A stretch of 10,496 bases of DNA from Acidimicrobiia bacterium (lineage in GTDB: Bacteria > Actinomycetota > Acidimicrobiia > Acidimicrobiales > Ilumatobacteraceae), in assembly GCA_009926705.1 (NCBI GenBank), contig RFOJ01000022.1, positions 1 through 10,496 of the forward strand, written 5' to 3'. Below the pieces are notes generated by a model. The model saw only the letters and a list, made by a program, of their open reading frames with translations, was not told where the DNA came from and did not search any database. How positions within the stretch are numbered: position 1 is the first letter of the stretch; the number at the start of each line of letters is the position of its first letter. Positions 1-6,612 of the stretch are shown here, one piece after another. A program made the position numbers and the translations under genes.

Positions 1-422
1 CAGTAGTACGGACCCTGCGGACCGGGTTCACCATCGAGTTCGGGGAAACCGTACGGGCGGCCGTTCAAGCGCATGAACGTGTACTCCTGCTCGATGCCGT
101 AGATCATCCCGTGCGCCTTGTACTTCGCCGCCGCTGCCGCGCAGGCTGCGCGAGTGTTCGTTGGGTGCGGCTGACCGGTCGCAGCGAGATACACCTCGCA
201 CATGACCAGGATGTTGCGCCCGCCACGAATCGGGTCTTTGCACCAGAACACTGGCTTCAACATGCAGTCCGACGACTCGCCGGTCGCTTGCTCGGTGGAA
301 GATCCATCGAATCCCCAGATGGGTGGGGTCTTCACTGAGTTCTCCAAGATCTTGGTCTTTGATCGGAGCATCGGAGTCGGCTTGGCTCCGTCGATCCAGA
401 TGTATTCGGCCTGGTATGCCAT
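1..422 (-). CDS. glnII: Type II glutamine synthetase, N-terminal part (cut by the window edge)
   Basis: The enzyme condenses glutamate and ammonia with ATP to make glutamine in the cytoplasm. Reading leftward from the ATG at 422-420 gives 140 codons with no stop before the edge. The N-terminus begins MAYQAEYIWIDG, then come WGFDGSST (about residues 36-43), SSDCMLKP (about 50-57), QPHPTNTR (about 84-91) and GIEQEY (about 109-114). This series is diagnostic for the eukaryote-like GSII family and not for GSI (glnA). The family is usually about 340 residues, so some 200 lie outside the window. The start is firm: the reading has a strong Shine-Dalgarno site six bases upstream and the family's usual N-terminus. 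It is divergent from nadE, which uses glutamine, and two palindromes lie between the two genes. Confidence 0.95.
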   Translation of the reverse strand, partial: MAYQAEYIWIDGAKPTPMLRSKTKILENSVKTPPIWGFDGSSTEQATGESSDCMLKPVFWCKDPIRGGRNILVMCEVYLAATGQPHPTNTRAACAAAAAKYKAHGMIYGIEQEYTFMRLNGRPYGFPELDGEPGPQGPYY

Positions 423-428
423 GTTGTG

Positions 429-436
429 CTTCCTTT
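429..436 (-). promoter_or_regulatory. Strong ribosome binding site of glnII
   Basis: On the minus strand this reads AAAGGAAG, six bases before the ATG at 422. It fixes the glnII start. It is the only clear Shine-Dalgarno site in the window, which contrasts with the other genes. Confidence 0.75.
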
Positions 437-486
437 CGTACAACGAGTTACGTCAGTCTGATTGATGTTCGTGTCAGGGGCATCAT

Positions 487-516
487 CCGTTTGTAAACGG
501 AGTGTGAAAATGTCAC
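487..516. promoter_or_regulatory. Tandem palindromes upstream of glnII, candidate operator
   Basis: CCGTTT-GT-AAACGG at 487-500 is a 14-bp inverted repeat with perfect 6-base arms. It is followed directly by GTGA-N5-TCAC at 504-516. The pair lies 65-94 bases upstream of the glnII start and about 57-86 bases upstream of the nadE start, so a regulator bound here could act on either gene. Nitrogen regulators such as GlnR are the natural candidates, but the bases do not clearly match the GlnR consensus I know, so the bound protein is not assigned. No convincing -35/-10 pair for glnII could be picked out. Confidence 0.4.
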
Positions 517-560
517 CCGATCCGCAGATTCGCCCCGAAATTCGCCGATTGCTGCCTCAG

Positions 561-572
561 TAGCCTGATTTC
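561..572 (+). promoter_or_regulatory. -10-like box for a leaderless nadE transcript
   Basis: TAGCCT at 561-566 fits the actinobacterial TANNNT -10 pattern and is followed by six bases before the GTG at 573. That spacing would place the transcription start on the start codon itself. No Shine-Dalgarno site precedes the GTG, which agrees with a leaderless mRNA. No clear -35 box is seen. Confidence 0.45.
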
Positions 573-2306
573 GTGGCGCCGCGACAGCCAACATCGATGT
601 TGCGCGTCGGTTTGGCGCAGATTAACCCGCGTGTTGGCGACATCAACGCGAATCTTGACGCGGTGTTCCGCTACGTGGCGATGGCAGAAGAAGCCGGTTG
701 CGACCTCGTGGCCTTCCCCGAACTCACGCTCTCTGGGTATCCGCCCGAAGACCTGGTGTTGAAGGCTGGGTTCGTTGCCGACAACCGTGCCGCCTTGGAG
801 AAAGTCGCCGCCCGCTCGGGTCGTTGCGCCGTCGTGGTCGGCTTCGTCGACGAGGCAGACGACGAGCCGGTCGCTCGGACGAGTGCTCGTCCAGCACGGC
901 TTTTCAACGCCGCAGCACTCTGCGCTGACGGCACCGTGCTCGGCGTGTACCACAAGCAGTTGCTGCCTAACTACTCGGTATTCGATGAGGTGCGCTACTT
1001 CGCGCCGGGTCATGACGACAGCACGACCTATGAGGTCGCAGGCGTCGCGGTCTCGCTCAGCATCTGTGAAGACGTGTGGGTGTCGGACGGTCCCGTCGCT
1101 CGCCAGCGTGCAGCTGGTGCGCAGGTATGCATCAACATCAACGGTTCGCCGTTCGACCGACACAAAGGTGATATTCGTGAAGCGACCGTGCGTGACCGCG
1201 CGCGTGAGTCGAGTCTGCCGATTGCGTACGTCAACCAGGTGTGCGGCCAGGACGAACTCGTCTTCGACGGCGGTTCGTTCGTCGCCGACGCAACCGGCTC
1301 GATCATCGCCCGTGCTGCGCAGTTCGGAGAAGAGCTGCTCGTGGTCGACGTTCCGATCACCCAGCTGGGCTCCGGAACTTCTGGGGGAGCGCCAGCCGGA
1401 GTGTCCGGGGGAATCTCAACTGGCACGTCTGGCGCACAGCGTCTCGTGCAGCCGATGGATGAACTCGACCAGATTCTGGGTGCGTTGGCGCTCGGCACGC
1501 GCGACTACGTGCGTAAGAACGGCTTCACGGACGTTGTCATCGGACTTTCGGGTGGCATCGACTCCGCCGTCGTTGCGGCAGTTGCCGTCGACGCACTCGG
1601 TGCCGACCGTGTACACGGCGTCTCGATGCCCTCGCGATACTCGAGTGAAGGTTCGCGCACTGACGCCGCGGCGCTTGCCCGCAATCTCGGCATCGAGATG
1701 CTCACGATTCCGATCGAGCCCGCGTTCGCTTCGTATCTCGACATGACCGCGCAGGCCTTCGCCGGCCGCGCACCCGACCTCACCGAAGAGAACCTGCAAA
1801 GCCGCGTTCGCGGAACGACCTTGATGGCGTTGTCGAACAAGTTCGGGTGGATGGTGCTTACGACCGGCAACAAGAGCGAGCTTGCCGTCGGCTACTTCAC
1901 GCTGTACGGAGACTCCGTCGGTGGATATGCGGTCATCAAAGACCTCTTCAAGACCGACGTCTACGCCCTAGCGCGGCGCATCAACGAGCGCGCCGGACGC
2001 GCAGTGATTCCGGAGGCGACGATCGTTAAGCCACCGTCGGCGGAACTGCGGCCCGACCAGCGCGACGACCAAAGCCTCCCGCCTTATGAGGTGCTCGACG
2101 CCGTGCTCGCGCTCTACGTGGAACAAGACCGCACCGCCGCCGAGATCGTGACGATGGGATACGACGCCGAACTCGTGCGTCGCATCGTGCGTCTGGTCGA
2201 TAACAACGAGCACAAACGGCGACAGTTGCCGCCGGGAGTACGAGTCACGGCGAAAGCCTTCGGCAAAGACCGACGTTTGCCGATTACCAACGCCTATCGC
2301 GGCTGA
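573..2306 (+). CDS. nadE: Glutamine-dependent NAD(+) synthetase
   Basis: This enzyme amidates nicotinic acid adenine dinucleotide with ATP to give NAD, the last step of NAD synthesis. It draws ammonia from glutamine. The 577 residues hold two domains. The N-terminal nitrilase-type glutaminase has the expected E50 (AFPELTLSGYPPEDL), K128 (YHKQLLPNY) and C165 (SICEDVW). The C-terminal synthetase has the P-loop SGGIDS at 326-331, followed by RVRGTTLMALSN, TTGNKSELAVGY and KPPSAELRPDQRD. A Gly/Ser/Thr-rich stretch at about residues 265-288 joins the domains. The GTG at 573 is preferred because a TANNNT box sits six bases upstream. The ATG at 597 would remove eight residues and begins closer to the usual family N-terminus. 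Neither has a Shine-Dalgarno site. The length suits the two-domain, glutamine-using class and not the short ammonia-dependent class. Confidence 0.95.
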   Translation: MAPRQPTSMLRVGLAQINPRVGDINANLDAVFRYVAMAEEAGCDLVAFPELTLSGYPPEDLVLKAGFVADNRAALEKVAARSGRCAVVVGFVDEADDEPVARTSARPARLFNAAALCADGTVLGVYHKQLLPNYSVFDEVRYFAPGHDDSTTYEVAGVAVSLSICEDVWVSDGPVARQRAAGAQVCININGSPFDRHKGDIREATVRDRARESSLPIAYVNQVCGQDELVFDGGSFVADATGSIIARAAQFGEELLVVDVPITQLGSGTSGGAPAGVSGGISTGTSGAQRLVQPMDELDQILGALALGTRDYVRKNGFTDVVIGLSGGIDSAVVAAVAVDALGADRVHGVSMPSRYSSEGSRTDAAALARNLGIEMLTIPIEPAFASYLDMTAQAFAGRAPDLTEENLQSRVRGTTLMALSNKFGWMVLTTGNKSELAVGYFTLYGDSVGGYAVIKDLFKTDVYALARRINERAGRAVIPEATIVKPPSAELRPDQRDDQSLPPYEVLDAVLALYVEQDRTAAEIVTMGYDAELVRRIVRLVDNNEHKRRQLPPGVRVTAKAFGKDRRLPITNAYRG

Positions 2307-2350
2307 ACGTCACCGCTCCCATCCACGTGGCGGCCGAATGCCTCGGTCGA

Positions 2351-3541
2351 TCACGCCGAAGCGTTGACTCGCGACCGGTACGCCGAGATCGTCACGGCAC
2401 TGAGCGCGGAGCAGACGATTGCCGCCACGCACGCGCCGACCACGCCGGTGCGGTCGTACAGTCCCGTCGCCACCACGGTGAGGACACCACGCCCGAATGT
2501 TCCCGCGCCGATGACGAGCCCGAACCCTTTGCCGGGAGACCCTGCGAAGAGATCAGTTGCGACCGGAATGAGGCTCACGACGCCGTACTCGAAGCCGACG
2601 ATGAAGACTGCGAGCGCGAGGAGCCCGACGACGAGGGATCCGTTGAATCCGGCGAGCAGCGCGGCGCTCGGCATCATCACTGCCGCCCCCAGGAGCACGC
2701 TGCGTTCTTTCCCGATGCGGTCGGTCATTCGCGCACTCGACAACGACGCAAAGAGTTCACCGGCGCCGAGCGCGAAACCGACTGCTGCGATGCCCGCGGC
2801 CTCGAATCCGAAGTCGTCAGTCAGCCAGGCACCGAAGGTGACGAAAAGACATTGGCTTGCTCCCATCAAACCGAACATCGTAAGTGGGACGAGCCACGCT
2901 CCAGTTACTTTCTTTCCGGCAACTTTCTCGTGGCGGAGGCGGGGTGCATCGGTGCTTCCACGCACGTGCGAGTCGAGCCATGCTCCGCACGACACGACTG
3001 CGATTCCGCCGATGATGCAGGCCACGCGCCACGACGTCGCTGCGGTGACGAGCCCGAGCAACGAGACTCCAATGAGCAAGCTGAGTGCCCACGACGTTTC
3101 GGTGATGCCGACGACTCTTCCGCGCCGTTCGTAGGGGACATGGTCGGCGAGCCACGCACCCATGCCGAGGTCGAAGCATGACTTCAAGAGGTTGAGCAGC
3201 GTGAGACCGATACCGAGCACGATGAGGTTCGGAGCAACGGCCATCAAGATCACGCCGATCGTCGTGCCCGCGAGGCCGACCATCATCGACAGCCGGCGCG
3301 ACACACGATCGACGAAGTTGCCGAGCAGCGGGGCGAGGAATCCCGCGAGTTCTGAGATGCTGATGACCAGACCGATGTCGGCAATCGACACGTCGAAGCC
3401 GCCAGATTCCGCGGCGATAATCGCGATGAACGGAGGAGCAAACCGATAGCAAGTGTTCGCCGCCAAGCGAGTAAGAGTGAACGGAAGGACGTTCTCCCGA
3501 ACTTCTGGCGAGTAACCGTCGTCAAGGATCTGCCGTTGCAC
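2351..3541 (-). CDS. Major facilitator superfamily transporter, substrate unknown
   Basis: This is an inner-membrane secondary transporter of the MFS. From the GTG at 3541 it has 396 residues, the usual length for a 12-helix member. Alternating hydrophobic spans start with FAPPFIAIIA and DIGLVISISELAGFLAPLLG. The loop after the second span reads GNFVDRVSRR, the family's typical basic loop between helices 2 and 3. A second half begins near VPLTMFGLMGASQCLFVTFG and repeats the pattern, with DRIGKERS as the matching loop. The frame is open up to 3673, but those bases code for the C-terminus of the upstream phosphatase, so a start after 3577 is more likely. The GTG chosen has TAGCGT eight bases upstream. 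The gene lies 35 bases downstream of the phosphatase on the same strand and converges on nadE. No residue identifies the substrate. Confidence 0.85.
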   Translation of the reverse strand: MQRQILDDGYSPEVRENVLPFTLTRLAANTCYRFAPPFIAIIAAESGGFDVSIADIGLVISISELAGFLAPLLGNFVDRVSRRLSMMVGLAGTTIGVILMAVAPNLIVLGIGLTLLNLLKSCFDLGMGAWLADHVPYERRGRVVGITETSWALSLLIGVSLLGLVTAATSWRVACIIGGIAVVSCGAWLDSHVRGSTDAPRLRHEKVAGKKVTGAWLVPLTMFGLMGASQCLFVTFGAWLTDDFGFEAAGIAAVGFALGAGELFASLSSARMTDRIGKERSVLLGAAVMMPSAALLAGFNGSLVVGLLALAVFIVGFEYGVVSLIPVATDLFAGSPGKGFGLVIGAGTFGRGVLTVVATGLYDRTGVVGACVAAIVCSALSAVTISAYRSRVNASA

Positions 3542-3555
3542 AAGTTGCGACGCTA
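3542..3555 (-). promoter_or_regulatory. -10-like box ahead of the MFS transporter start
   Basis: On the minus strand TAGCGT (3555-3550) is followed by eight bases and then the GTG at 3541. It lies in the 35-bp gap after the phosphatase stop. It could give the transporter its own near-leaderless transcript besides read-through from the phosphatase. It also supports choosing this GTG over upstream in-frame codons. Confidence 0.35.
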
Positions 3556-3576
3556 GACGGGTTCGAAGACCGTCGC

Positions 3577-4209
3577 TTAAACGGCGTCGTTCGTCACTGG
3601 TTGCGACGCCGAAACGAGGCTGACGAAGTCGCCCGCCACGAGTTGGCCGTCTGGGTCGAGGTGGAAGAAGCAACCCTCGAGATTGTGCAACCGTCGATCG
3701 GGCACATCCATCACTCGCCGGATGGTGCGGATGACTCCGCTGTGGCTCACGACGAGCACATTCTCTTGGTCGCTGTGTAGCTCGCGAAGTGCTGAAGTGG
3801 CCCGCTCGAATACCGCGTGGGGAGGTTCGAAGTCTGGCGGTGTTCGACGGTCACGCAAGTAGTTGGGCCAAGCTGCCTCGATCTCGTGCTCGCGCAGACC
3901 CTCCCATGGGCCGACGTCGGTCTCGACGAGTCGGTCGTCAACCGTCGGGGAGTTGAGTCCGAGAGTCTTAGTGAAAATTTCGGCAGTCTCGTGGGCGCGA
4001 CTCAGCGAGCTCGCAACGACACGCCGAATCTCAAGGCCTGCTTGCGCGACGCGCAGGGCTGCTTCGCGGGCTTGCCGCCGGCCTGCGTCGGTCAACTTGG
4101 TGTCTGCTCGACCCTGCCACTTGCCGAGAACGTTCCACTCCGACTCACCATGTCGAACCATGATGATTCGCGGTGTCGCGTGTCGCGCAAGATTCGAGTG
4201 ATTGGTCAT
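3577..4209 (-). CDS. Histidine phosphatase family protein (phosphoglycerate mutase-like)
   Basis: A 210-residue cytoplasmic phosphatase of the two-histidine (RHG) superfamily, which works through a phosphohistidine intermediate. The sequence MVRHGESEWN places the catalytic RHG at residues 19-21, with H20 as the nucleophile. LSRAHETAEIF follows. An acidic patch (RLVETDVGPWEGL) supplies the likely proton donor, and VVSHSGVIR carries the second histidine, H156. The length fits broad-specificity or GpgP/CobC-type members and not the roughly 250-residue glycolytic GpmA, so no gene symbol is given. The ATG at 4209 is chosen because it gives a short leader to the RHG motif. The frame stays open to 4431, but that extension runs antisense through the divergent gene. 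It shares a 42-bp promoter region with the MoaD-RsiG gene and probably heads a two-gene operon with the MFS transporter. Confidence 0.88.
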   Translation of the reverse strand: MTNHSNLARHATPRIIMVRHGESEWNVLGKWQGRADTKLTDAGRRQAREAALRVAQAGLEIRRVVASSLSRAHETAEIFTKTLGLNSPTVDDRLVETDVGPWEGLREHEIEAAWPNYLRDRRTPPDFEPPHAVFERATSALRELHSDQENVLVVSHSGVIRTIRRVMDVPDRRLHNLEGCFFHLDPDGQLVAGDFVSLVSASQPVTNDAV

Positions 4210-4251
4210 GGAGTGCCCGTCGCAGGGTAGTCGCTTGGGTACGCTGACCAC
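4210..4251. promoter_or_regulatory. Compact 42-bp divergent promoter
   Basis: All upstream control for two divergent genes must sit in or beside these 42 bp. On the plus strand TACGCT (4240-4245) stands exactly six bases before the GTG at 4252, the spacing expected for a leaderless mRNA. On the minus strand TACCCT (4229-4224) stands fourteen bases before the ATG at 4209. Any -35 contact for either promoter would lie in or near the opposite gene's start. No Shine-Dalgarno site precedes either gene. Confidence 0.45.
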
Positions 4252-4977
4252 GTGGCGCAACTCTTGCTCTTTGCATCGGCGCGTGAAGCAGCAGGTCGTT
4301 CGCGCGACACGATTGCGGGTGCAACGGTCGCTGACGTTCTTGCTGCCGCGAAGCGACGATTCGGGCCGTCGTTCGAGACTGTTTTGTCTTCTTCCACCGT
4401 CTGGTTGAACGGGCAGGAGTGCGAACCGCACTCTCCGGTCGCAGAGAGCGATGAAGTCGCAGTGCTTCCGCCAGTGTCCGGTGGTTCGCAGGAACTCTCG
4501 GGTATGACCCTTGAAGAGGTTCGCGCGCGGCGCGGCTCCTTGCAGTCAGAAGAGGACGCCGTCTCCTTCGTGCGTCGCGTGGTGCAGGGGCGCCTCGATC
4601 TGGCGCGAGACGAGATTCGCAGGCGTGCGAGTGGTGAGTCACCGCAGCGAGACGTGACGGACGGAATCACCCGAGTGTTTGCTACCGAGCGCGGAAGCGG
4701 CTCAACGCGTCCGCCACGTGATACCGAGGTCGTCGCCGACCACCAACTGCTGCGCGAGCTCGAGAGCCTGTGTGACTCGATCGGTTTTGGTGGGCTGCGT
4801 GAGCTTGACGACGCCGAAGTCGACGCCTGCGTGCAGCGTCTCGCGGACTTCGAACTCGTCGTGTCGGCGCGCCGCAAGGAACTGTTCACTCAGATCGATG
4901 CACTCTCGGCCGAACTCGTTCGCAGGTATCGCACTTCCACGGCCAGCGTTGACACCCTGCTCGACGAAAGCCGCTGA
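4252..4977 (+). CDS. MoaD/ThiS-like ubiquitin-fold domain fused to an RsiG-like c-di-GMP-binding anti-sigma domain
   Basis: One 241-residue frame holds two recognisable parts. Residues 1-78 look like a small sulfur-carrier protein of the MoaD/ThiS type: a LLLFASAREAAG start, a VADVLAAAKRRFG helix, VWLNG, and an end at DEVAVLPPVSGG with the diglycine at 77-78. In a carrier the glycines must be C-terminal; here the frame runs on. Residues 85-241 form long helices with the RsiG signature E(X)3S(X)2R(X)3Q(X)3D at E101, S105, R108, Q112 and D116. A second copy at E201, S205, R208, F212 and D216 has Phe in place of Gln. In Streptomyces, twin-motif RsiG binds two c-di-GMP molecules and holds the sigma factor WhiG; no WhiG gene is in view. 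The GTG at 4252 has a TANNNT box six bases upstream. An internal ATG at 4504, with AGGA ten bases before it, could give a separate 157-residue RsiG. The XRE gene follows three bases later. Confidence 0.8.
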   Translation: MAQLLLFASAREAAGRSRDTIAGATVADVLAAAKRRFGPSFETVLSSSTVWLNGQECEPHSPVAESDEVAVLPPVSGGSQELSGMTLEEVRARRGSLQSEEDAVSFVRRVVQGRLDLARDEIRRRASGESPQRDVTDGITRVFATERGSGSTRPPRDTEVVADHQLLRELESLCDSIGFGGLRELDDAEVDACVQRLADFELVVSARRKELFTQIDALSAELVRRYRTSTASVDTLLDESR

Positions 4978-4980
4978 GAA

Positions 4981-5331
4981 GTGGCGACTCGCAAACGTCC
5001 TGACATTGGTACGTTCATTCGCCAACAGCGAGAGATTGCGCAGCAATCGATACGCGACCTTGCCAAGCGCGCGGGAGTTTCCAACCCGTACCTGTCGCAG
5101 ATCGAACGCGGCTTGCGCAAGCCTTCCGCAGAGATTCTCCAGCAGATCGCCCGCGGGCTTGAGATCTCGGCCGAAACGTTGTACGAGCGAGCAGGGATGC
5201 TCGACCCGAAGGAGGCGCAAGCACACCTGGTGGTCGATGCCATCGCTACTGACCCACGGCTGAATGACGAGCAAAAGCAGGCGATGCTCGCCATTTATCG
5301 AAGCTTCGTGGCGGACGACACGGCCCAGTAG
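4981..5331 (+). CDS. Small XRE-family helix-turn-helix regulator
   Basis: A 116-residue DNA-binding protein. Residues 10-64 form a Cro/C1-type helix-turn-helix: GTFIRQQREIA, then SIRDLAKRAGVSNPYLSQIERG with the recognition helix at about 33-43, then RKPSAEILQQIARGL. The tail (about 65-116) is helical and charged and carries no recognised ligand domain. Proteins of this shape, with the NPYLSQIERGLRKPSAE core, are common single-copy regulators in actinobacteria. It does not resemble BldD in its N-terminal sequence. The GTG at 4981 begins three bases after the stop of the MoaD-RsiG gene, with only a weak GAGAA ahead of it, so the two are probably co-transcribed and translationally coupled. Targets cannot be told from the sequence. 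Confidence 0.88.
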   Translation: MATRKRPDIGTFIRQQREIAQQSIRDLAKRAGVSNPYLSQIERGLRKPSAEILQQIARGLEISAETLYERAGMLDPKEAQAHLVVDAIATDPRLNDEQKQAMLAIYRSFVADDTAQ

Positions 5332-5363
5332 TTCCGACTCGGCGTATCGGGTGGTTGCCCAGA

Positions 5364-5378
5364 TAGGTTCAGAATCCC
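5364..5378 (+). promoter_or_regulatory. -10-like box of mshA
   Basis: TAGGTT at 5364-5369 is followed by nine bases and the ATG at 5379. A start of transcription about seven bases after the box leaves a leader of only a few bases. No Shine-Dalgarno site is present. It lies in the 47-bp gap after the XRE gene, so mshA may have its own promoter. Confidence 0.4.
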
Positions 5379-6605
5379 ATGGCTGCAACCCCCGCGCAGC
5401 GCGTTGCCGTGCTGTCGCTGCACACGTCGCCGCTCGCCCAACCAGGCGTCGGAGACGGTGGCGGTATGAATGTGTACGTCCGCGAACTCACCTCGTCGCT
5501 CGCACGACTCGGGGTCGAGTGCACGACGTACACCCGCGCGTGGAAGCCGGGCCTTCCAGAAGTAGTCGACATCGAGCCGAACCACAGGCTTGTGCACGTG
5601 CGTGCGGGAGATTTCGACCTTCCCAAGGAGCGACTCGTTGATGTCGTCCCGGAGTTCACTGACACCGTCAGCCATCACATCCGCACTCACGCGCCCGCTC
5701 AAGTGGTGCATGCCAATTATTGGCTGTCTGGTCTCTCGGGTCACCTCATCAAGCACGACCTGAATCTCCCGCTCATCACCACCTTCCACACGCTCGCCCG
5801 AGTGAAGACGATGTACGGCGACACCGAGTCGCGCGAGCGAGAGGCGGTTGAATCGTCAATCATCGGGTGCAGTGACGCCATCTTCGTCTCATGCCGCGAA
5901 GAGCGAGATCTCTTCCGCTCGCTCTACGGCAACTCGCCGGGAACCGTCGACGTCATCACCCCGGGAGTCGATCGTGCATACTTCTCGCCGGGCAGTCGCA
6001 GTGGAGCGCGGAGTGCGTTGTCGCTCGGTTCGCAACCCGTACTGCTCTTCGTTGGTCGAATCCAGCCGTTGAAAGGACTCGACGTCGCCGTTGAGACTCT
6101 TGCCGCACTCGGGCGATCTGATGCGACGCTGCTCGTTGTGGGTGGAGCAAGCGGAACAGAAGGCGCAACCGAACTCGCGCGAGTGAATGCACTCGCTGAA
6201 TCCCTCGGCGTGTCTGGCCAGATACGTTTCGTCGAACCCCAGCCACACCATCTTCTCGCGACCTATTACCGAGCGGCTGACGTCGTTCTCGTGCCGTCCC
6301 GCAGTGAGAGTTTCGGTCTCGTCGCGCTCGAGGCGTCGGCCTGCGGCACTCCGGTCGTCGCAACCGCTGTCGGCGGATTGCTGTCGCTCGTCGAAGATGG
6401 CGTCAACGGCTACCTGGTTCCTGAACGTGACGGCCATCTGTTCGCCAAGCGGGTTGCGCAGATTCTTGCCGACGCCCAACTTGCGCGGGCCATGGGTGTG
6501 AGCGCAGTCCGCAGAAGTGCTGCGTACTCGTGGCGCGGTGCGGCCGTTCGTATGCGCCGCGTGGTTGCTGAGTTCGCCGCTCGCGATCTCGTGCTCTGCA
6601 GCTGA
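5379..6605 (+). CDS. mshA: D-inositol-3-phosphate glycosyltransferase (mycothiol synthesis, first step)
   Basis: MshA joins GlcNAc from UDP-GlcNAc to inositol phosphate, the first committed step to mycothiol, the main low-molecular-weight thiol of many actinobacteria. The 408 residues form a GT-B fold of family GT4. The N-terminal half starts VAVLSLHTSPLAQPGVGDGGGMNVYV (quoted in parts: SLHTSPLAQPG at 13-23 and GDGGGMNVYV at 25-34), a near-signature for MshA. HANYWLSGLSG and TTFHTLARVK follow. The C-terminal half carries FVGRIQPLKG (about 224-233) and the nucleotide-sugar E-X7-E motif at E310 and E318 in SRSESFGLVALEASACGTPVVA. The protein is shorter than mycobacterial MshA, mainly at the ends. 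The ATG is preferred because it lies just upstream of the first beta strand and has a -10-like box nearby. The YbjN-like gene starts seven bases after its stop, a neighbour also found next to mshA in mycobacteria. Confidence 0.93.
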   Translation: MAATPAQRVAVLSLHTSPLAQPGVGDGGGMNVYVRELTSSLARLGVECTTYTRAWKPGLPEVVDIEPNHRLVHVRAGDFDLPKERLVDVVPEFTDTVSHHIRTHAPAQVVHANYWLSGLSGHLIKHDLNLPLITTFHTLARVKTMYGDTESREREAVESSIIGCSDAIFVSCREERDLFRSLYGNSPGTVDVITPGVDRAYFSPGSRSGARSALSLGSQPVLLFVGRIQPLKGLDVAVETLAALGRSDATLLVVGGASGTEGATELARVNALAESLGVSGQIRFVEPQPHHLLATYYRAADVVLVPSRSESFGLVALEASACGTPVVATAVGGLLSLVEDGVNGYLVPERDGHLFAKRVAQILADAQLARAMGVSAVRRSAAYSWRGAAVRMRRVVAEFAARDLVLCS

Positions 6606-6612
6606 CCCTGCG

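Noticed and set aside
775..1746. Open frame of 323 residues on the plus strand
   Set aside because: It lies wholly inside nadE in another frame, and its Ser/Arg-rich composition is typical of a shadow frame.
2327..3181. Open frame of 284 residues on the plus strand, with a second one (256 residues) at 2364-3134
   Set aside because: Both are antisense to the MFS transporter, rich in charged residues with no recognisable motif. They are explained by few stops in the complement of a GC-rich membrane protein gene.
3542..3673. Longer N-terminus for the MFS transporter starting at 3673
   Set aside because: These bases encode the end of the histidine phosphatase, and the extra residues are basic and proline-rich and unlike an MFS N-terminus.
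3577..4209. Glycolytic phosphoglycerate mutase gpmA, which is near mshA in mycobacteria
   Set aside because: The protein is too short and lacks the family's typical longer segments; it fits the broader histidine phosphatase group.
4210..4431. Longer N-terminus for the histidine phosphatase starting at 4431
   Set aside because: It would run antisense through the conserved MoaD-like coding region, and the extension shows no family similarity.
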